Positions 16,711 to 25,175 of a stretch of 64,000 nucleotides of DNA are shown here, piece after piece (the stretch's first letter is position 1; each line of letters begins with the position of its first letter). The position numbers and the translations under genes are program-made. Under the pieces are notes generated by a model. That model was given only the letters and a program-made list of their open reading frames with translations, did not search any database and was not told where the DNA came from. Location: the NCBI RefSeq assembly GCF_011064595.1, contig NZ_JAALJI010000010.1, forward strand, positions 124,001-188,000. Reading direction: 5' to 3'. This stretch comes from Paludisphaera soli. GTDB lineage: Bacteria; Planctomycetota; Planctomycetia; Isosphaerales; Isosphaeraceae.

Positions 16711-17759
16711 GCATCAAGACGCAGATCGCCATCCCCTCGCTGGTCCGGGTCAAGTCGGGCGCGCTCGATCGCCTCGGCCTTTATCTGGAGCGGAACGCCC
16801 ACCGCCACGCGATGGTCCTGGTGAGCCGGGGCATGGTCCCCGCCTACGTCGACCGGGTCCGGGAATCGTTCGAGTCGCACGGCGTCGCCTGCGACGACTG
16901 GATCGAGGTCGACGACGCCTCGTTCGAGCGCGCGACCGAGCTGTTCGCCGGAGTCCGCAAGGAGATCAAGGCCGTCGTGGGGCTGGGGGGCGGCAAGGCG
17001 CTCGACGTGGCCAAGTACGTCGCGTTCCTGGCCCGGCTCCCGTATTACGCGACGCCGACCTCGCTGTCGAACGACGGCTTCTGCAGCCCGCAGTCGAGCC
17101 TGACCGTCCGGGGCCGTCGTAAGTCGCTTGCCGCGGCGCTGCCTTATGCCGTGGTGGTCGACCTGGACGTCTGCAAGGACGCCCCGAAGGCCCTCTGGCT
17201 CTCCGGCGTCGGCGACCTGGCCTCGAAGATCACCGCCATCCGCGACTGGAAGCTGGCTTTCCACGCGGTCGGCGAGCCGGTCGACGACTTCGCCGCGCTG
17301 CTGTCCGACGCCACGGTGTACCAGTTCCTGGGCCGTCCTTCGATCGACGTCGACGGGGCCCGGCTGCTGAGCACCTCGCTGATGCTCAACGGCGTGGCGA
17401 TGGAGATCTGCGGATCGTCGCGGCCGGCCAGCGGCGGCGAGCACCTGATCTCCCACGCCCTCGACGCCCTCGTCGAGCGTCCCCGACTGCATGGCCTCCA
17501 GGTCGGCGTCGCCACCTACCTGACGAGCCTCCTCCAGAAGAACGAGAGCGAGCGGATCGACCGCCTGTTCGACGAGACCGGCTTCTGGGCCCTCGTCCGC
17601 TCGGATCCCTTCTCCCGAGACGAGTGGTCGAAGGCCATCCGCATGGCCCCGTCGATCAAGGAGGATTTCTATACCGTCCTTTCTCAAGAAGGGGCCGTCG
17701 AACGGGCGATCTCTCTCCTGGACGAGGACGAGAAGCTGAAGCCCTGCTTCGTCGCCTGA
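16707..17759 (+). CDS. Glycerol-1-phosphate dehydrogenase-like protein (archaeal EgsA type)
   Basis: This 350-residue protein has the family's cofactor loop VVGLGGGKALDVAKYVA and ATPTSLSNDGFCSP. Metal-site motifs are SGVGDLASKITAIRDWKLA (Asp), SSRPASGGEHLISHALD (His) and LHGLQVGVATYL (His). The GDLxSxxTAxxDWKLA arrangement is the one seen in archaeal sn-glycerol-1-phosphate dehydrogenases. The length also fits the archaeal type better than AraM. The start is TTG 16707, overlapping the HAD phosphatase gene by 4 nt. I infer NAD(P)H reduction of dihydroxyacetone phosphate or a close analogue. Confidence 0.72.
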   Translation: MSIKTQIAIPSLVRVKSGALDRLGLYLERNAHRHAMVLVSRGMVPAYVDRVRESFESHGVACDDWIEVDDASFERATELFAGVRKEIKAVVGLGGGKALDVAKYVAFLARLPYYATPTSLSNDGFCSPQSSLTVRGRRKSLAAALPYAVVVDLDVCKDAPKALWLSGVGDLASKITAIRDWKLAFHAVGEPVDDFAALLSDATVYQFLGRPSIDVDGARLLSTSLMLNGVAMEICGSSRPASGGEHLISHALDALVERPRLHGLQVGVATYLTSLLQKNESERIDRLFDETGFWALVRSDPFSRDEWSKAIRMAPSIKEDFYTVLSQEGAVERAISLLDEDEKLKPCFVA

Positions 17760-17881
17760 TCCGCGCAGGGATCGCACGCCCACTGAGATTGACAGCACGC
17801 GGAAGATAGGCAAACTATCCCGTCGCTCGACCGGGATGGATCGGCCTTTGCCGGACGGGAAGTCCGGCGGAAAAGCCAGGG

Positions 17882-19018
17882 ATGGCCATGAACCAGACGC
17901 TGCGAATCGTCGCCGCGAGCGCGCTCGCGCTCGCCCTGACCGCCCGCGCCGGCGTCGTCGCCGGAGAATCCCCCTCGCGCGCCGCCAGGGCGAAGGCCGA
18001 GGAGCCGCCGGCTCCGCACGCCCGCGTGGCCCGCTACGAGATCGGCTCCGGGCCCCGCTCCTACTTCCTTTACGAGCCGGACGGCCCCAGGCCCGAGCGC
18101 GCCCCGGTGGTCGTCTTCCTCCACGGCTGGTTCTCGGTCAACCCGGCCATCTACGGCGCGTGGATCGACCACCTCGTCCGCAATGGGACCACGGTCGTCT
18201 TCCCTCGCTATCAGAACGACCTGGGGACGCTGCCGCGTGACTTCCTCCCCAACGCCCTGCACGCCGTCCGCGACGCCATGGCCGTCCTGGAAGGGGGCCG
18301 GGACCACGTCCGGCCCGAGCCAGGCAAGTTCGCGATGATCGGCCACTCGGCCGGGGGCAACCTCGCGGCGCAGCTGACAGCTCTCTCGGCCGACCGGAAC
18401 AGCGGCCTCCCCGAGGTGAAGGCCACCCTCGTCTTCTTCCCCGGCGAGGTCGTCCCCAGCCGCGAGCCCCTCCTCAGCCTGATCCCCGAGAAGACCCTGC
18501 TCGTGGTGGCCGTCGGCGAGGAAGACGTCCTCGTCGGCGACCTCCGGGGCCGCCAGATCTTCACTCAGGCCACGGCCGTCCCGCGCTCGCGGAAGAGGTT
18601 CCTGCTCTACCGGTCCGACCGCCACGGCTTCCCCCCTCTGATCGCCGAGCACACCGCCCCCTCCGGAGCGAATCCGAAGCTCGACAACGGCGAGGGCATC
18701 CTGCGCAATCTCCAGCTGAGCATGGGCGACGTCAACGCGCTCGACCGCGCGGGGTTCTGGCGGATCGCCGACGAGACCCTCGAAGCGGCCTACGCCGGGC
18801 GCACCCTGGACGAGGCCGCCGCCGACCCCGACGCCTTCACGCACCTGGGCTACTGGAGCGACGGCCGCAAGGTCACCCCCCCCGTCATGGCCGACAGCCT
18901 CGACGCCGTCCCCCGCGTCATCCTCTCCAACGGCATCCGCCTGATCCCCTGGGAATGGCCCATGAAGCCCGCCGAATCCCCCCGCGTCGAGGCTCAGGAG
19001 ACGGCCCAGCTCAAGTGA
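17882..19018 (+). CDS. Exported alpha/beta hydrolase
   Basis: The 378-residue protein has an N-terminal signal peptide (about residues 4-27, ending near AGVVAGE). Its alpha/beta hydrolase core has the oxyanion VVVFLHGWFS and the nucleophile elbow IGHSAGGNLAA. A likely catalytic Asp is in VGEEDVLVGD and a His in SDRHGFPP. The arrangement resembles PET-hydrolase-like and dienelactone-hydrolase-like enzymes. The substrate is not known. ATG 17882 or 17888 could be used. It is a single gene between the G1PDH-like gene and the histidine kinase gene. Confidence 0.76.
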   Translation: MAMNQTLRIVAASALALALTARAGVVAGESPSRAARAKAEEPPAPHARVARYEIGSGPRSYFLYEPDGPRPERAPVVVFLHGWFSVNPAIYGAWIDHLVRNGTTVVFPRYQNDLGTLPRDFLPNALHAVRDAMAVLEGGRDHVRPEPGKFAMIGHSAGGNLAAQLTALSADRNSGLPEVKATLVFFPGEVVPSREPLLSLIPEKTLLVVAVGEEDVLVGDLRGRQIFTQATAVPRSRKRFLLYRSDRHGFPPLIAEHTAPSGANPKLDNGEGILRNLQLSMGDVNALDRAGFWRIADETLEAAYAGRTLDEAAADPDAFTHLGYWSDGRKVTPPVMADSLDAVPRVILSNGIRLIPWEWPMKPAESPRVEAQETAQLK

Positions 19019-19199
19019 CCCGGCCGCCGCCGATCGCCGGGTCGTCGACGACCCGGAAAACGCCCCGCCGCCCCCCATCCTCCCCGGTCCCACCCCCCTC
19101 CCGGCCGATCGCCGCCGGGCCGTCGACAAACTGATTTCGACGCCGGCCCGAGCCGATACGAAAGGTGGTCGCCAACCCAGCACAGGAGGTCGCGGGGCT

Positions 19200-20072
19200 A
19201 TGTCGCGCATGACGAAATCCGACACCGAACGACGCGTCCAGCCCGATCCGCCCGCGGTCCACGACCGGAACGAGGGCGAGCCCGATCATTCGCCCTCGAC
19301 GCTGGATCAGGTGGAGGCCCTCCGCCGGCAGGTGACGGCCCTCCAGCGGATCAGCAGCCTGGGGATCCTGGCCGGCGGCGTCTTCCACGAGCTGAACAAC
19401 GCCCTGACCCCGATCCTCAACTACGCCAAGCTCGGACTCCGCAACTCCGACCCCGACTACCGCGAGCGGGCGCTGAAGCGGATCCTTGAAGGCGCCCAGC
19501 GGGCCACGACGATCACCGGCAGCATGCTCGGCCTCTCGCGGCCCGGCCGCGATCCGAGCCATCGCGAGGCCGTCGACCTCGGCCGCCTGATCGACGACGT
19601 GCTGCGGCTGGTCGGAAAGGACCTGAGCCGCAACCGGGTCCGGCTGGACCTCCAGATCGCCAGCCATCCCTTCGCCAAGGTCAACGCGACCCAGATCCAG
19701 CAGGTGCTCATCAACCTGCTGATCAACGCCCGCCAGGCCATGCCCGACGGCGGCGTCGTCCGGCTCCGGCTGGCCGTCGACCCCTCGGGCCGGATGGTCG
19801 AGCTGAGCGTGGCCGATCAGGGCGAGGGGATCGCCGCCGAGAACCTCCGGCGCATCTTCGAGCCCTTCTTCTCCACCAAGTCCGGCCCCGACGCCGCCGG
19901 GCTGGGGGGGACGGGCCTCGGCCTGGCCGTCTGCCGCGACATCGTGGAGGCCCACCACGGCCGCATCCGCGTCGAGAGCCGTCGCGGCCGGGGCTCCACG
20001 TTCACCCTGCTCCTCCCCGCCTGCGCGTCCCCCGCCGACGCTCCCTCCGCGAACCACGCGGGAGCCGCCTGA
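19200..20072 (+). CDS. Sensor histidine kinase without membrane sensor
   Basis: The 290-residue soluble protein has a short coiled-coil (about residues 38-50), then an H-box (GVFHELNNALTPILNYAKL) with the phospho-accepting His. The ATPase domain follows, with N-box (LINLLINARQAM), G1 (VADQGEGI), F-box (IFEPFFSTK) and G2 (GGTGLGLAV). It lacks transmembrane helices or a PAS domain, so its input is probably a protein partner. No response regulator is adjacent. The nearest single-domain receiver is 4.7 kb downstream. Its end is 14 nt from the convergent dinG-like gene. Confidence 0.87.
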   Translation: MSRMTKSDTERRVQPDPPAVHDRNEGEPDHSPSTLDQVEALRRQVTALQRISSLGILAGGVFHELNNALTPILNYAKLGLRNSDPDYRERALKRILEGAQRATTITGSMLGLSRPGRDPSHREAVDLGRLIDDVLRLVGKDLSRNRVRLDLQIASHPFAKVNATQIQQVLINLLINARQAMPDGGVVRLRLAVDPSGRMVELSVADQGEGIAAENLRRIFEPFFSTKSGPDAAGLGGTGLGLAVCRDIVEAHHGRIRVESRRGRGSTFTLLLPACASPADAPSANHAGAA

Positions 20073-20086
20073 GGCGATCGAATCGT

Positions 20087-22087
20087 TCAGGCCGATCGGC
20101 CCGGGCTCGGACCCGGTAGCCGGTCGAACGTCTGCGTGTCCACGATCCTCGGGCACTCGGGGAGCGAGCTGAGGAACGTCTTCCCATAGGGCTTGGTCAG
20201 CACGCGGGGGTCGAGGATCGCCACGATCCCCCGGTCGGTGCGGGTCCGGATCAACCGGCCGAAGCCCTGCTTCAACTTGATGACGGCCTCGGGGATCTGG
20301 TACTCCACGAACGGGTTCCCGCCCCGCTTGCGGATCTCCTCCAGACGAGCCTCCAGGAGCGGGTGGCTCGGCACCGAGAACGGCAGGCGGACGATGATGA
20401 CGTTCGAGAGGCTCTCGCCCGGCACGTCGACCCCCTGCCAGAAGCTGTCGGCGCCGAAGATCACGCTGTTCAGGTCGCTCTTGAACGCCTCCACCATCTT
20501 CGACCGCGGCAGGCCGTCCCCCTGCGCGAAGACGGCGATGTTTCGCTCGGCCAGCCAGGGCGTCAGCGCCCTCGCCGCGGCCTCCAGCATCTTGTACGAC
20601 GTGAACAGGACGAAAGCCTTCCCCTGGCTCCGCTCCAGGTAGAAGGCGATCGCGGCGATCACGTCGCGTTCGAAGTCGAGCGGTTGGGTCGACGGGTCCG
20701 GCAGGTTCCGCGCGACGTGGATCTCCGCCTGCTTCGGGTAGTCGAACGGGCTCCCCAGCGCGAGCGTCTCCGCCCGGGTCAGGCCGAGCCGGGCCTTCAG
20801 GAAGTCGAACTTCGGCGGCGAGCCCACGCAGAGCGTCGCCGAGGTCAGGACGCAGGTCGGCGTCTGCTCGAACAGCAGCTTCCTGAGGGTCGGGCCGACG
20901 TCCAGCGGGGCCGAGGCCAGCCGCACGCGCCGCCGGGGCCCGGACTCGGATTCCACCCAGTAGACCTGCTGCTCGATCCCCTGCCTCACCCAGCCCTGGA
21001 CCTGGTCCGCCAGGGCCTCGCAACGCTCGCCGGCGGAGGACAGCTCGATGTGGTGCTCGGCCGACTCGATCGACTCCGCCCCCCGGTCGATCGCCGTCGA
21101 GAGCTTGCGAAGCTCCTCCGCGAGCGCCAGCGACACCTCCATCGGACGCCGGACCCGCGCCGTGGGCGTGGATTGCCGGGCGTGCCACTGGCCGACGGCC
21201 TCGAAGAAGTCCTCGGCCGCCGTCCGCGCGCGGCGGACCTGGGCGACGGCGTCGGACAGGCCGTAGAACGCCAGCGAGCCCTTCTTGGTGCGTTCGTTGT
21301 AGAGCCGCGAGAGCGTGTAGTCGACGCCGACGTTCGACAGCTGGATGCCCAGGTGCTCGCCCGCGACGGCCTCCAGCGTGTGGGCCTCGTCGAAAATCGC
21401 CACGTCGTACTCGGGGAGCAGGCCGTAGCCCGAGGCCCGCATCGCCAGGTCGCTGACGAACAACGCGTGGTTGACGATCAGGATGTTGGCCGTCCAGACC
21501 CGTCGGCGGGCCTGGAAGTAGAAGCACTCCTTGTGTCGCGGGCACTCGCGGCCCAGGCAGTTGCCGTTCTCGCTCTGCACGGCGTCCCAGACCGAGGGCA
21601 GCGGCTTGAAGTCCAGGTCCGACCGGGTGCCGTCCTGGGTCTTGCCCGCCCAGAATCGCATCTCGGCGAGTTGGTCGAACTCCTCGGGCTTGTGGAAGGT
21701 CGAGCCGGCCCGCGAGGCCGCCACGTCCATCCGCCGCAGGCTGACGTAGTTCCCCCGCCCCTTCACCAGAACGGCGGTGAACTCCTGGGGCATGATCGAC
21801 CGCAGGAACGGCACGTCCTTGCGCAGGAGCTGCTCCTGCAGGGCGATCGTGTGCGTCGAGACGACGACCTTCTTCTTCAGCTCGACCGCCGCCAGGATCG
21901 CCGGCACGAGGTAGGCGAAGCTCTTGCCGACCCCCGTGCCGGCCTCGACCATGAGGTGGCCGCCCTTCTCGATGGAGCGGGCCACGGCGTCGGCCATGCG
22001 GAGCTGCTCGTCGCGGACCTCGTAGCTGGGGAGCCGGCGGGCCACCGCGCCGTCGGGGCCGAGGATCGCGGCGGGGTCCAGTGCCAT
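20087..22087 (-). CDS. dinG: DinG/XPD-like ATP-dependent DNA helicase
   Basis: The 666-residue superfamily 2 helicase carries Walker A (EAGTGVGKS), DEAH box (FDEAHTLE), motif with GADSFWQGVD and the C-terminal QGFGRLIRTRTDRG motif VI. Three cluster cysteines have the spacing C-x4-C-x5-C (21524-21562). At the position where DinG proteins usually have the first cluster Cys (GRGNYLC) this protein has Ser (GRGNYVS, codon 21740-21742). It may therefore bind an altered iron-sulfur cluster or none. Family members unwind 5' overhang DNA and R-loops. It is monocistronic or coupled to thiSG, whose gene starts upstream with a 31-nt gap. Confidence 0.88.
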   Translation of the reverse strand: MALDPAAILGPDGAVARRLPSYEVRDEQLRMADAVARSIEKGGHLMVEAGTGVGKSFAYLVPAILAAVELKKKVVVSTHTIALQEQLLRKDVPFLRSIMPQEFTAVLVKGRGNYVSLRRMDVAASRAGSTFHKPEEFDQLAEMRFWAGKTQDGTRSDLDFKPLPSVWDAVQSENGNCLGRECPRHKECFYFQARRRVWTANILIVNHALFVSDLAMRASGYGLLPEYDVAIFDEAHTLEAVAGEHLGIQLSNVGVDYTLSRLYNERTKKGSLAFYGLSDAVAQVRRARTAAEDFFEAVGQWHARQSTPTARVRRPMEVSLALAEELRKLSTAIDRGAESIESAEHHIELSSAGERCEALADQVQGWVRQGIEQQVYWVESESGPRRRVRLASAPLDVGPTLRKLLFEQTPTCVLTSATLCVGSPPKFDFLKARLGLTRAETLALGSPFDYPKQAEIHVARNLPDPSTQPLDFERDVIAAIAFYLERSQGKAFVLFTSYKMLEAAARALTPWLAERNIAVFAQGDGLPRSKMVEAFKSDLNSVIFGADSFWQGVDVPGESLSNVIIVRLPFSVPSHPLLEARLEEIRKRGGNPFVEYQIPEAVIKLKQGFGRLIRTRTDRGIVAILDPRVLTKPYGKTFLSSLPECPRIVDTQTFDRLPGPSPGRSA

Positions 22088-22118
22088 GCTTCGAGTCGTC
22101 CATGGTAGGGGGAGAGGC

Positions 22119-23162
22119 TCAGTTCCGCCCGATCAATCCCTGGGTCGGGCTCGAGGCGCTGGCGTAGAGCTTCCTGGGGATCCGTCCCGCCCCGGCGGCG
22201 AGCCGACCGGCCTCGATCGCCAGCCGCATGGCGTGGGCCATCCGCAGCGGGTCGGCCGCGCCGGCGATGCCGGTGTTCAACAGGACCCCGTCGCAGCCCA
22301 GCTCCATTGCGAAGGCCACGTCGCTGGCGGTCCCCACCCCGGCGTCGATGATGACGGGGTAGCTCGGGTCGTCGGCCTTCAGGTCTTCCAGGATGATCCG
22401 GATGTTGTTGGGGTTGAGCACCCCCTGCCCGCTGCCGATCGGGCTCCCCGCCGGCATCACCGAGGCCGCGCCCGCCTCCTTGAGGCGACGGGCCATGATC
22501 GGGTCGTCGCTGGTGTAGCAGAGGACCTGGAAGCCCTCCGCGACGAGCACCTTCGTGGCCTCGAGCGTGGCGACCGGGTCGGGGAGCAGCGTGCGGGGAT
22601 CGGCGAGCACCTCGAGCTTCACCCAGTCGGCCCCGGGGTTGCCCAGCCCCTGGAGCAGCTCGCGGCCCAGGCGGGCGGTGCGGAGCGACTCCTCGGCGTT
22701 GAAGCAGCCGGCCGTGTTGGGGAGGATCGTGAACCGCTTCGGGTCCAGGAAATCCAGCAAGCTGCGGCCCTCGCGGTCGACCAGCCGCTCGCGGCGGACG
22801 GCGACCGTCACCACGTCGGCCCCGCTGGCCTCCAGGCAGTCGCGCATCAGCTCCAGCGTCGCATACTTGCCCGTGCCGACGAACAGCCGGCTGCGCACGG
22901 TGTGCGAGCCGATCGTCAGCGAGGGGGCCGCGACGCCGTCGACCTCGGCCGAGGGTTCGGGGCCGCCGCCGCCGACCAGGGTGACGATCTCGATGGCGTC
23001 GCCCGGCGCGATCTCGGTGTCGGCGTGGCGTGAACGGACGACGAGGTCGCGATTGCGCTCGACCGCCACGTGTTCGGGCTTCAGTTCCAGCAGGCCGAGG
23101 AGTCGGGCGACCGTCAAGGCGTCCGGCACGTCGCGCTTCTGACCGTTGAGCGTGATCTCCAC
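22119..23162 (-). CDS. thiG: ThiS-ThiG fusion: sulfur carrier plus thiazole synthase
   Basis: About 347 residues. Residues 1-68 are a ubiquitin-like ThiS domain ([18 protein letters not shown], ending in IVTLVGGGG). After a short linker, residues 85-340 are ThiG with the Schiff-base Lys in DWVKLEVL, phosphate-binding loops ([12 protein letters not shown]) and [17 protein letters not shown]. ThiG makes the thiazole phosphate moiety of thiamine using sulfur from the ThiS C-terminal thiocarboxylate. In this fusion the Gly-Gly end is internal. The start is GTG 23162, with a GGTGGGA ribosome site. I found no TPP-riboswitch-like sequence upstream. Confidence 0.87.
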   Translation of the reverse strand: MEITLNGQKRDVPDALTVARLLGLLELKPEHVAVERNRDLVVRSRHADTEIAPGDAIEIVTLVGGGGPEPSAEVDGVAAPSLTIGSHTVRSRLFVGTGKYATLELMRDCLEASGADVVTVAVRRERLVDREGRSLLDFLDPKRFTILPNTAGCFNAEESLRTARLGRELLQGLGNPGADWVKLEVLADPRTLLPDPVATLEATKVLVAEGFQVLCYTSDDPIMARRLKEAGAASVMPAGSPIGSGQGVLNPNNIRIILEDLKADDPSYPVIIDAGVGTASDVAFAMELGCDGVLLNTGIAGAADPLRMAHAMRLAIEAGRLAAGAGRIPRKLYASASSPTQGLIGRN

Positions 23163-23665
23163 GATCGATCCCACCGCCTTGCGACCCGCCTCCCGCCGAC
23201 GAAAGCCCGAGGAATTCGGCCCCCGAGCCCCGCGCGCCGGCGGTTCGCCCCCTGAGTTGGAGAGCCTTGAAAGTCGTCCGACCCGCCGGACGCCCCGGCC
23301 TTCGGAATCGAATGGTCTCATCGTATCGGCCCGGTCGCTTGAGGGTCAAGCGTCCCGGACCCTGCGGACCCGGCTCCGACCCCGGTTGCGTGGCGACGGC
23401 GACCGCCGCGGGGAAGCCCCGACCGGGGCGTTATCCCGGATACGGAACGATCCTTAGGGAGTGTGGCTATAACCTGCCTGACATAGCTTGCATTGCGACC
23501 TCACGAATGAAGCTTATTTTCGCCTCATCGGCCCGGACGCAGCCGTCGCGAGGGCCTTGTTTCCGGCCCCGCGCACGCCCATCATTGATCTGCTGCGAAG
23601 GGTCCGACGGCCGCGCGACCTCCGCGCGGGCCCGCGGATCGGCCGCGACGACGGAGGGCGTCACG
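23163..23665. other. 503-nt divergent intergenic region
   Basis: No gene is supported between thiSG (minus) and the DUF2780-like gene (plus). A weak plus-strand promoter-like pair (TTGCGA, 16 nt, TATTTT at 23493-23520) is the only regulatory candidate. I looked for the conserved thiamine-pyrophosphate riboswitch core and did not find it. Confidence 0.5.
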
Positions 23666-24142
23666 ATGAGCGATGCGCTGCAGGATCTCGCGAAGGCGGC
23701 GGGCGTTGACCTCGACTCGATCGAGAAGACGTTCGGCGGCCTGCTGGCCTTTCTCAAGACGAAGCTGGACCCCGAGACCTTCGCGACCGTGGAAACCGAG
23801 GTCCCAGACGCCGGCCGGGTCTCGGACGCCTACGCGGACGAGCCGGGAGGCATCCTCAGCAAGGTCACCGAGCTCGCCGGCTCGCTGCTCGGCTCGGGCG
23901 GCGGCTCGGCTACCGACCTCCTGGGGAGACTCGTAAAGCTGGGCGTCCCGGCGGGTGCCGTCACGGCGATCCTGCCCCACATCCTCAAGTTGTTCAGCAC
24001 CTATCTGACCCCGGACATCCTCCGCAAGATCGCCGAGGCGCTCCCGGCCATCCCGGGCGTCGACGTCGCCTCGCTCCTGGGCACCCCGCCGGGTGCCGTC
24101 GCCGACTCGTCCCCGGAGACCGATCCGTCGGCCGGCGGCTGA
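23666..24142 (+). CDS. DUF2780-like helical protein
   Basis: The 158-residue product starts MSDALQDLAKAAGVD and is almost entirely alpha-helical by composition. The pattern LLAFLKTKLDPETFATVETEVPDA resembles DUF2780 proteins, which typically have an xxLxPxxFxxLxxxxPG element. A Gly/Ser linker (GSGGGS) separates it from a second helical half (VPAGAVTAILPHILKLFSTYL). There is no signal peptide and no catalytic motif. GGAGGG about nine nt upstream supports ATG 23666. Its function is not known. Confidence 0.65.
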   Translation: MSDALQDLAKAAGVDLDSIEKTFGGLLAFLKTKLDPETFATVETEVPDAGRVSDAYADEPGGILSKVTELAGSLLGSGGGSATDLLGRLVKLGVPAGAVTAILPHILKLFSTYLTPDILRKIAEALPAIPGVDVASLLGTPPGAVADSSPETDPSAGG

Positions 24143-24721
24143 CCGAACCATCCCTAAGGCAAAACGCGCCCGCCCGAGTTCCCCGCCGCGCGGATCGGTG
24201 CATCCTCTTCCATTAGGGGATGGTCCGCGAGTCTGGGGACGTTCGAACTCCGCACCACGCCCGGCCTTCCGAAGAAGGTTGTCATCTCAGAGTGATCGGA
24301 GGAAGCGTCGTCAAAGCATTTCGCGCCGAACGAACCCAATCTCCAAGCCCGAAAAATCCGTGCAAACCGTTTCCAGGCTGGATTTTGTGTCAAATGGCTT
24401 CGTTCTCAGGCGTCCGCGAACGAAGCCAATCGCCTTCGGCCTCAGCACGAATGCAGCCGGGAGGCAAAAACCGCTTCACGACGCGAACATCACGGTTTCC
24501 CACCCGGATGGAGAACCAATCGAAGCCAATTGCGGGACCCTTGCACGGGTCGATGGACGGGTGGGGAGATGTCCGACGGCAAGGTCGGCGGGAGGGATCG
24601 GCGCGGGAACGGCCAGCGTCCGGCATGGCGGATCGGGCGGCTAAGAGGGTATGCTGAAGGCGTCGTCGGCGAGGCCTGACGACGGCCCGATCACGATTCC
24701 TGGAGATCGGTGGGGTACGCC
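24143..24721. other. 579-nt intergenic region with short repeats
   Basis: This stretch is clearly less GC-rich than its neighbours and I can support no gene in it. It holds three near-identical 10-mers of the form CGAA(C/G)CCAAT at 24331, 24421 and 24521 and one inverted copy that makes a hairpin, listed separately. Confidence 0.6.
24395..24428. repeat. Hairpin of inverted GAACGAAGCCA repeats
   Basis: TGGCTTCGTTC at 24395-24405 and GAACGAAGCCA at 24418-24428 are a perfect 11-bp inverted repeat around a 12-nt loop. Related direct copies lie at about 24331 and 24521. It may be a member of a dispersed intergenic repeat family, which is inference. Confidence 0.6.
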
Positions 24722-25099
24722 GTGGGCGCGATCATCGTACTGGCCGAGGACGAGCCCGATCTGCGGGCCCTCTACGCCGAATACCTGCGACGCTGCGGCT
24801 ACATTGTGTGGGAGGCCGCCGACGGCGCGGAGGCCACCGCGCTGATCCGCGAGCATCGCCCCGACCTCCTGCTGCTGGACCATTGGATGCCGGTCCTCAA
24901 CGGCCTGGAAGTCCTCGAGCAGCTCCGCGACTCCCGCGAGGCCATCGGCCTGAAGGTCGTCATGCTGACCCATCAGCGCGACGCCGAGACCCGGCTGGAG
25001 GGCTTCGCCCTGGGGGTGGCCGCCTACTGGACCAAGGACCTCTCGCTGGCCGAGCTGGGCACGAAGGTCCAGATCCTCCTGGACTCAGCCTCCACCTAG
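24722..25099 (+). CDS. Single-domain response regulator receiver (CheY-like)
   Basis: The 125-residue protein is a receiver domain alone. The acidic pair is in VLAEDEPDL, the phospho-accepting Asp in LLLLDHWMP, the Thr in VVMLTHQRD and the Lys in YWTKDLS. All canonical residues are present. There is no output domain, so it must act on a partner protein. I use GTG 24722 (MGAIIVLAEDE), with GGTGGGG about seven nt upstream. GTG 24710 would add four residues. No kinase gene is adjacent. Confidence 0.83.
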   Translation: MGAIIVLAEDEPDLRALYAEYLRRCGYIVWEAADGAEATALIREHRPDLLLLDHWMPVLNGLEVLEQLRDSREAIGLKVVMLTHQRDAETRLEGFALGVAAYWTKDLSLAELGTKVQILLDSAST

Positions 25100-25175
25100 C
25101 CGGCCTCGACGCCCCGCCCGGACGCCTCGGCTCGGCCCGGTCCCGGAGTCGGGATCGACCTCACTCGGATTCGCC

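Noticed and set aside
23163-23300. Possible TPP riboswitch upstream of thiSG
   Set aside because: The conserved CTGAGA and the later core elements of the TPP riboswitch were not found on either strand.
24093-24657. Overlapping short open frames in the spacer after the DUF2780-like gene
   Set aside because: No ribosome site, no family features, and unusual composition for this genome; better read as noncoding repeat-bearing DNA.
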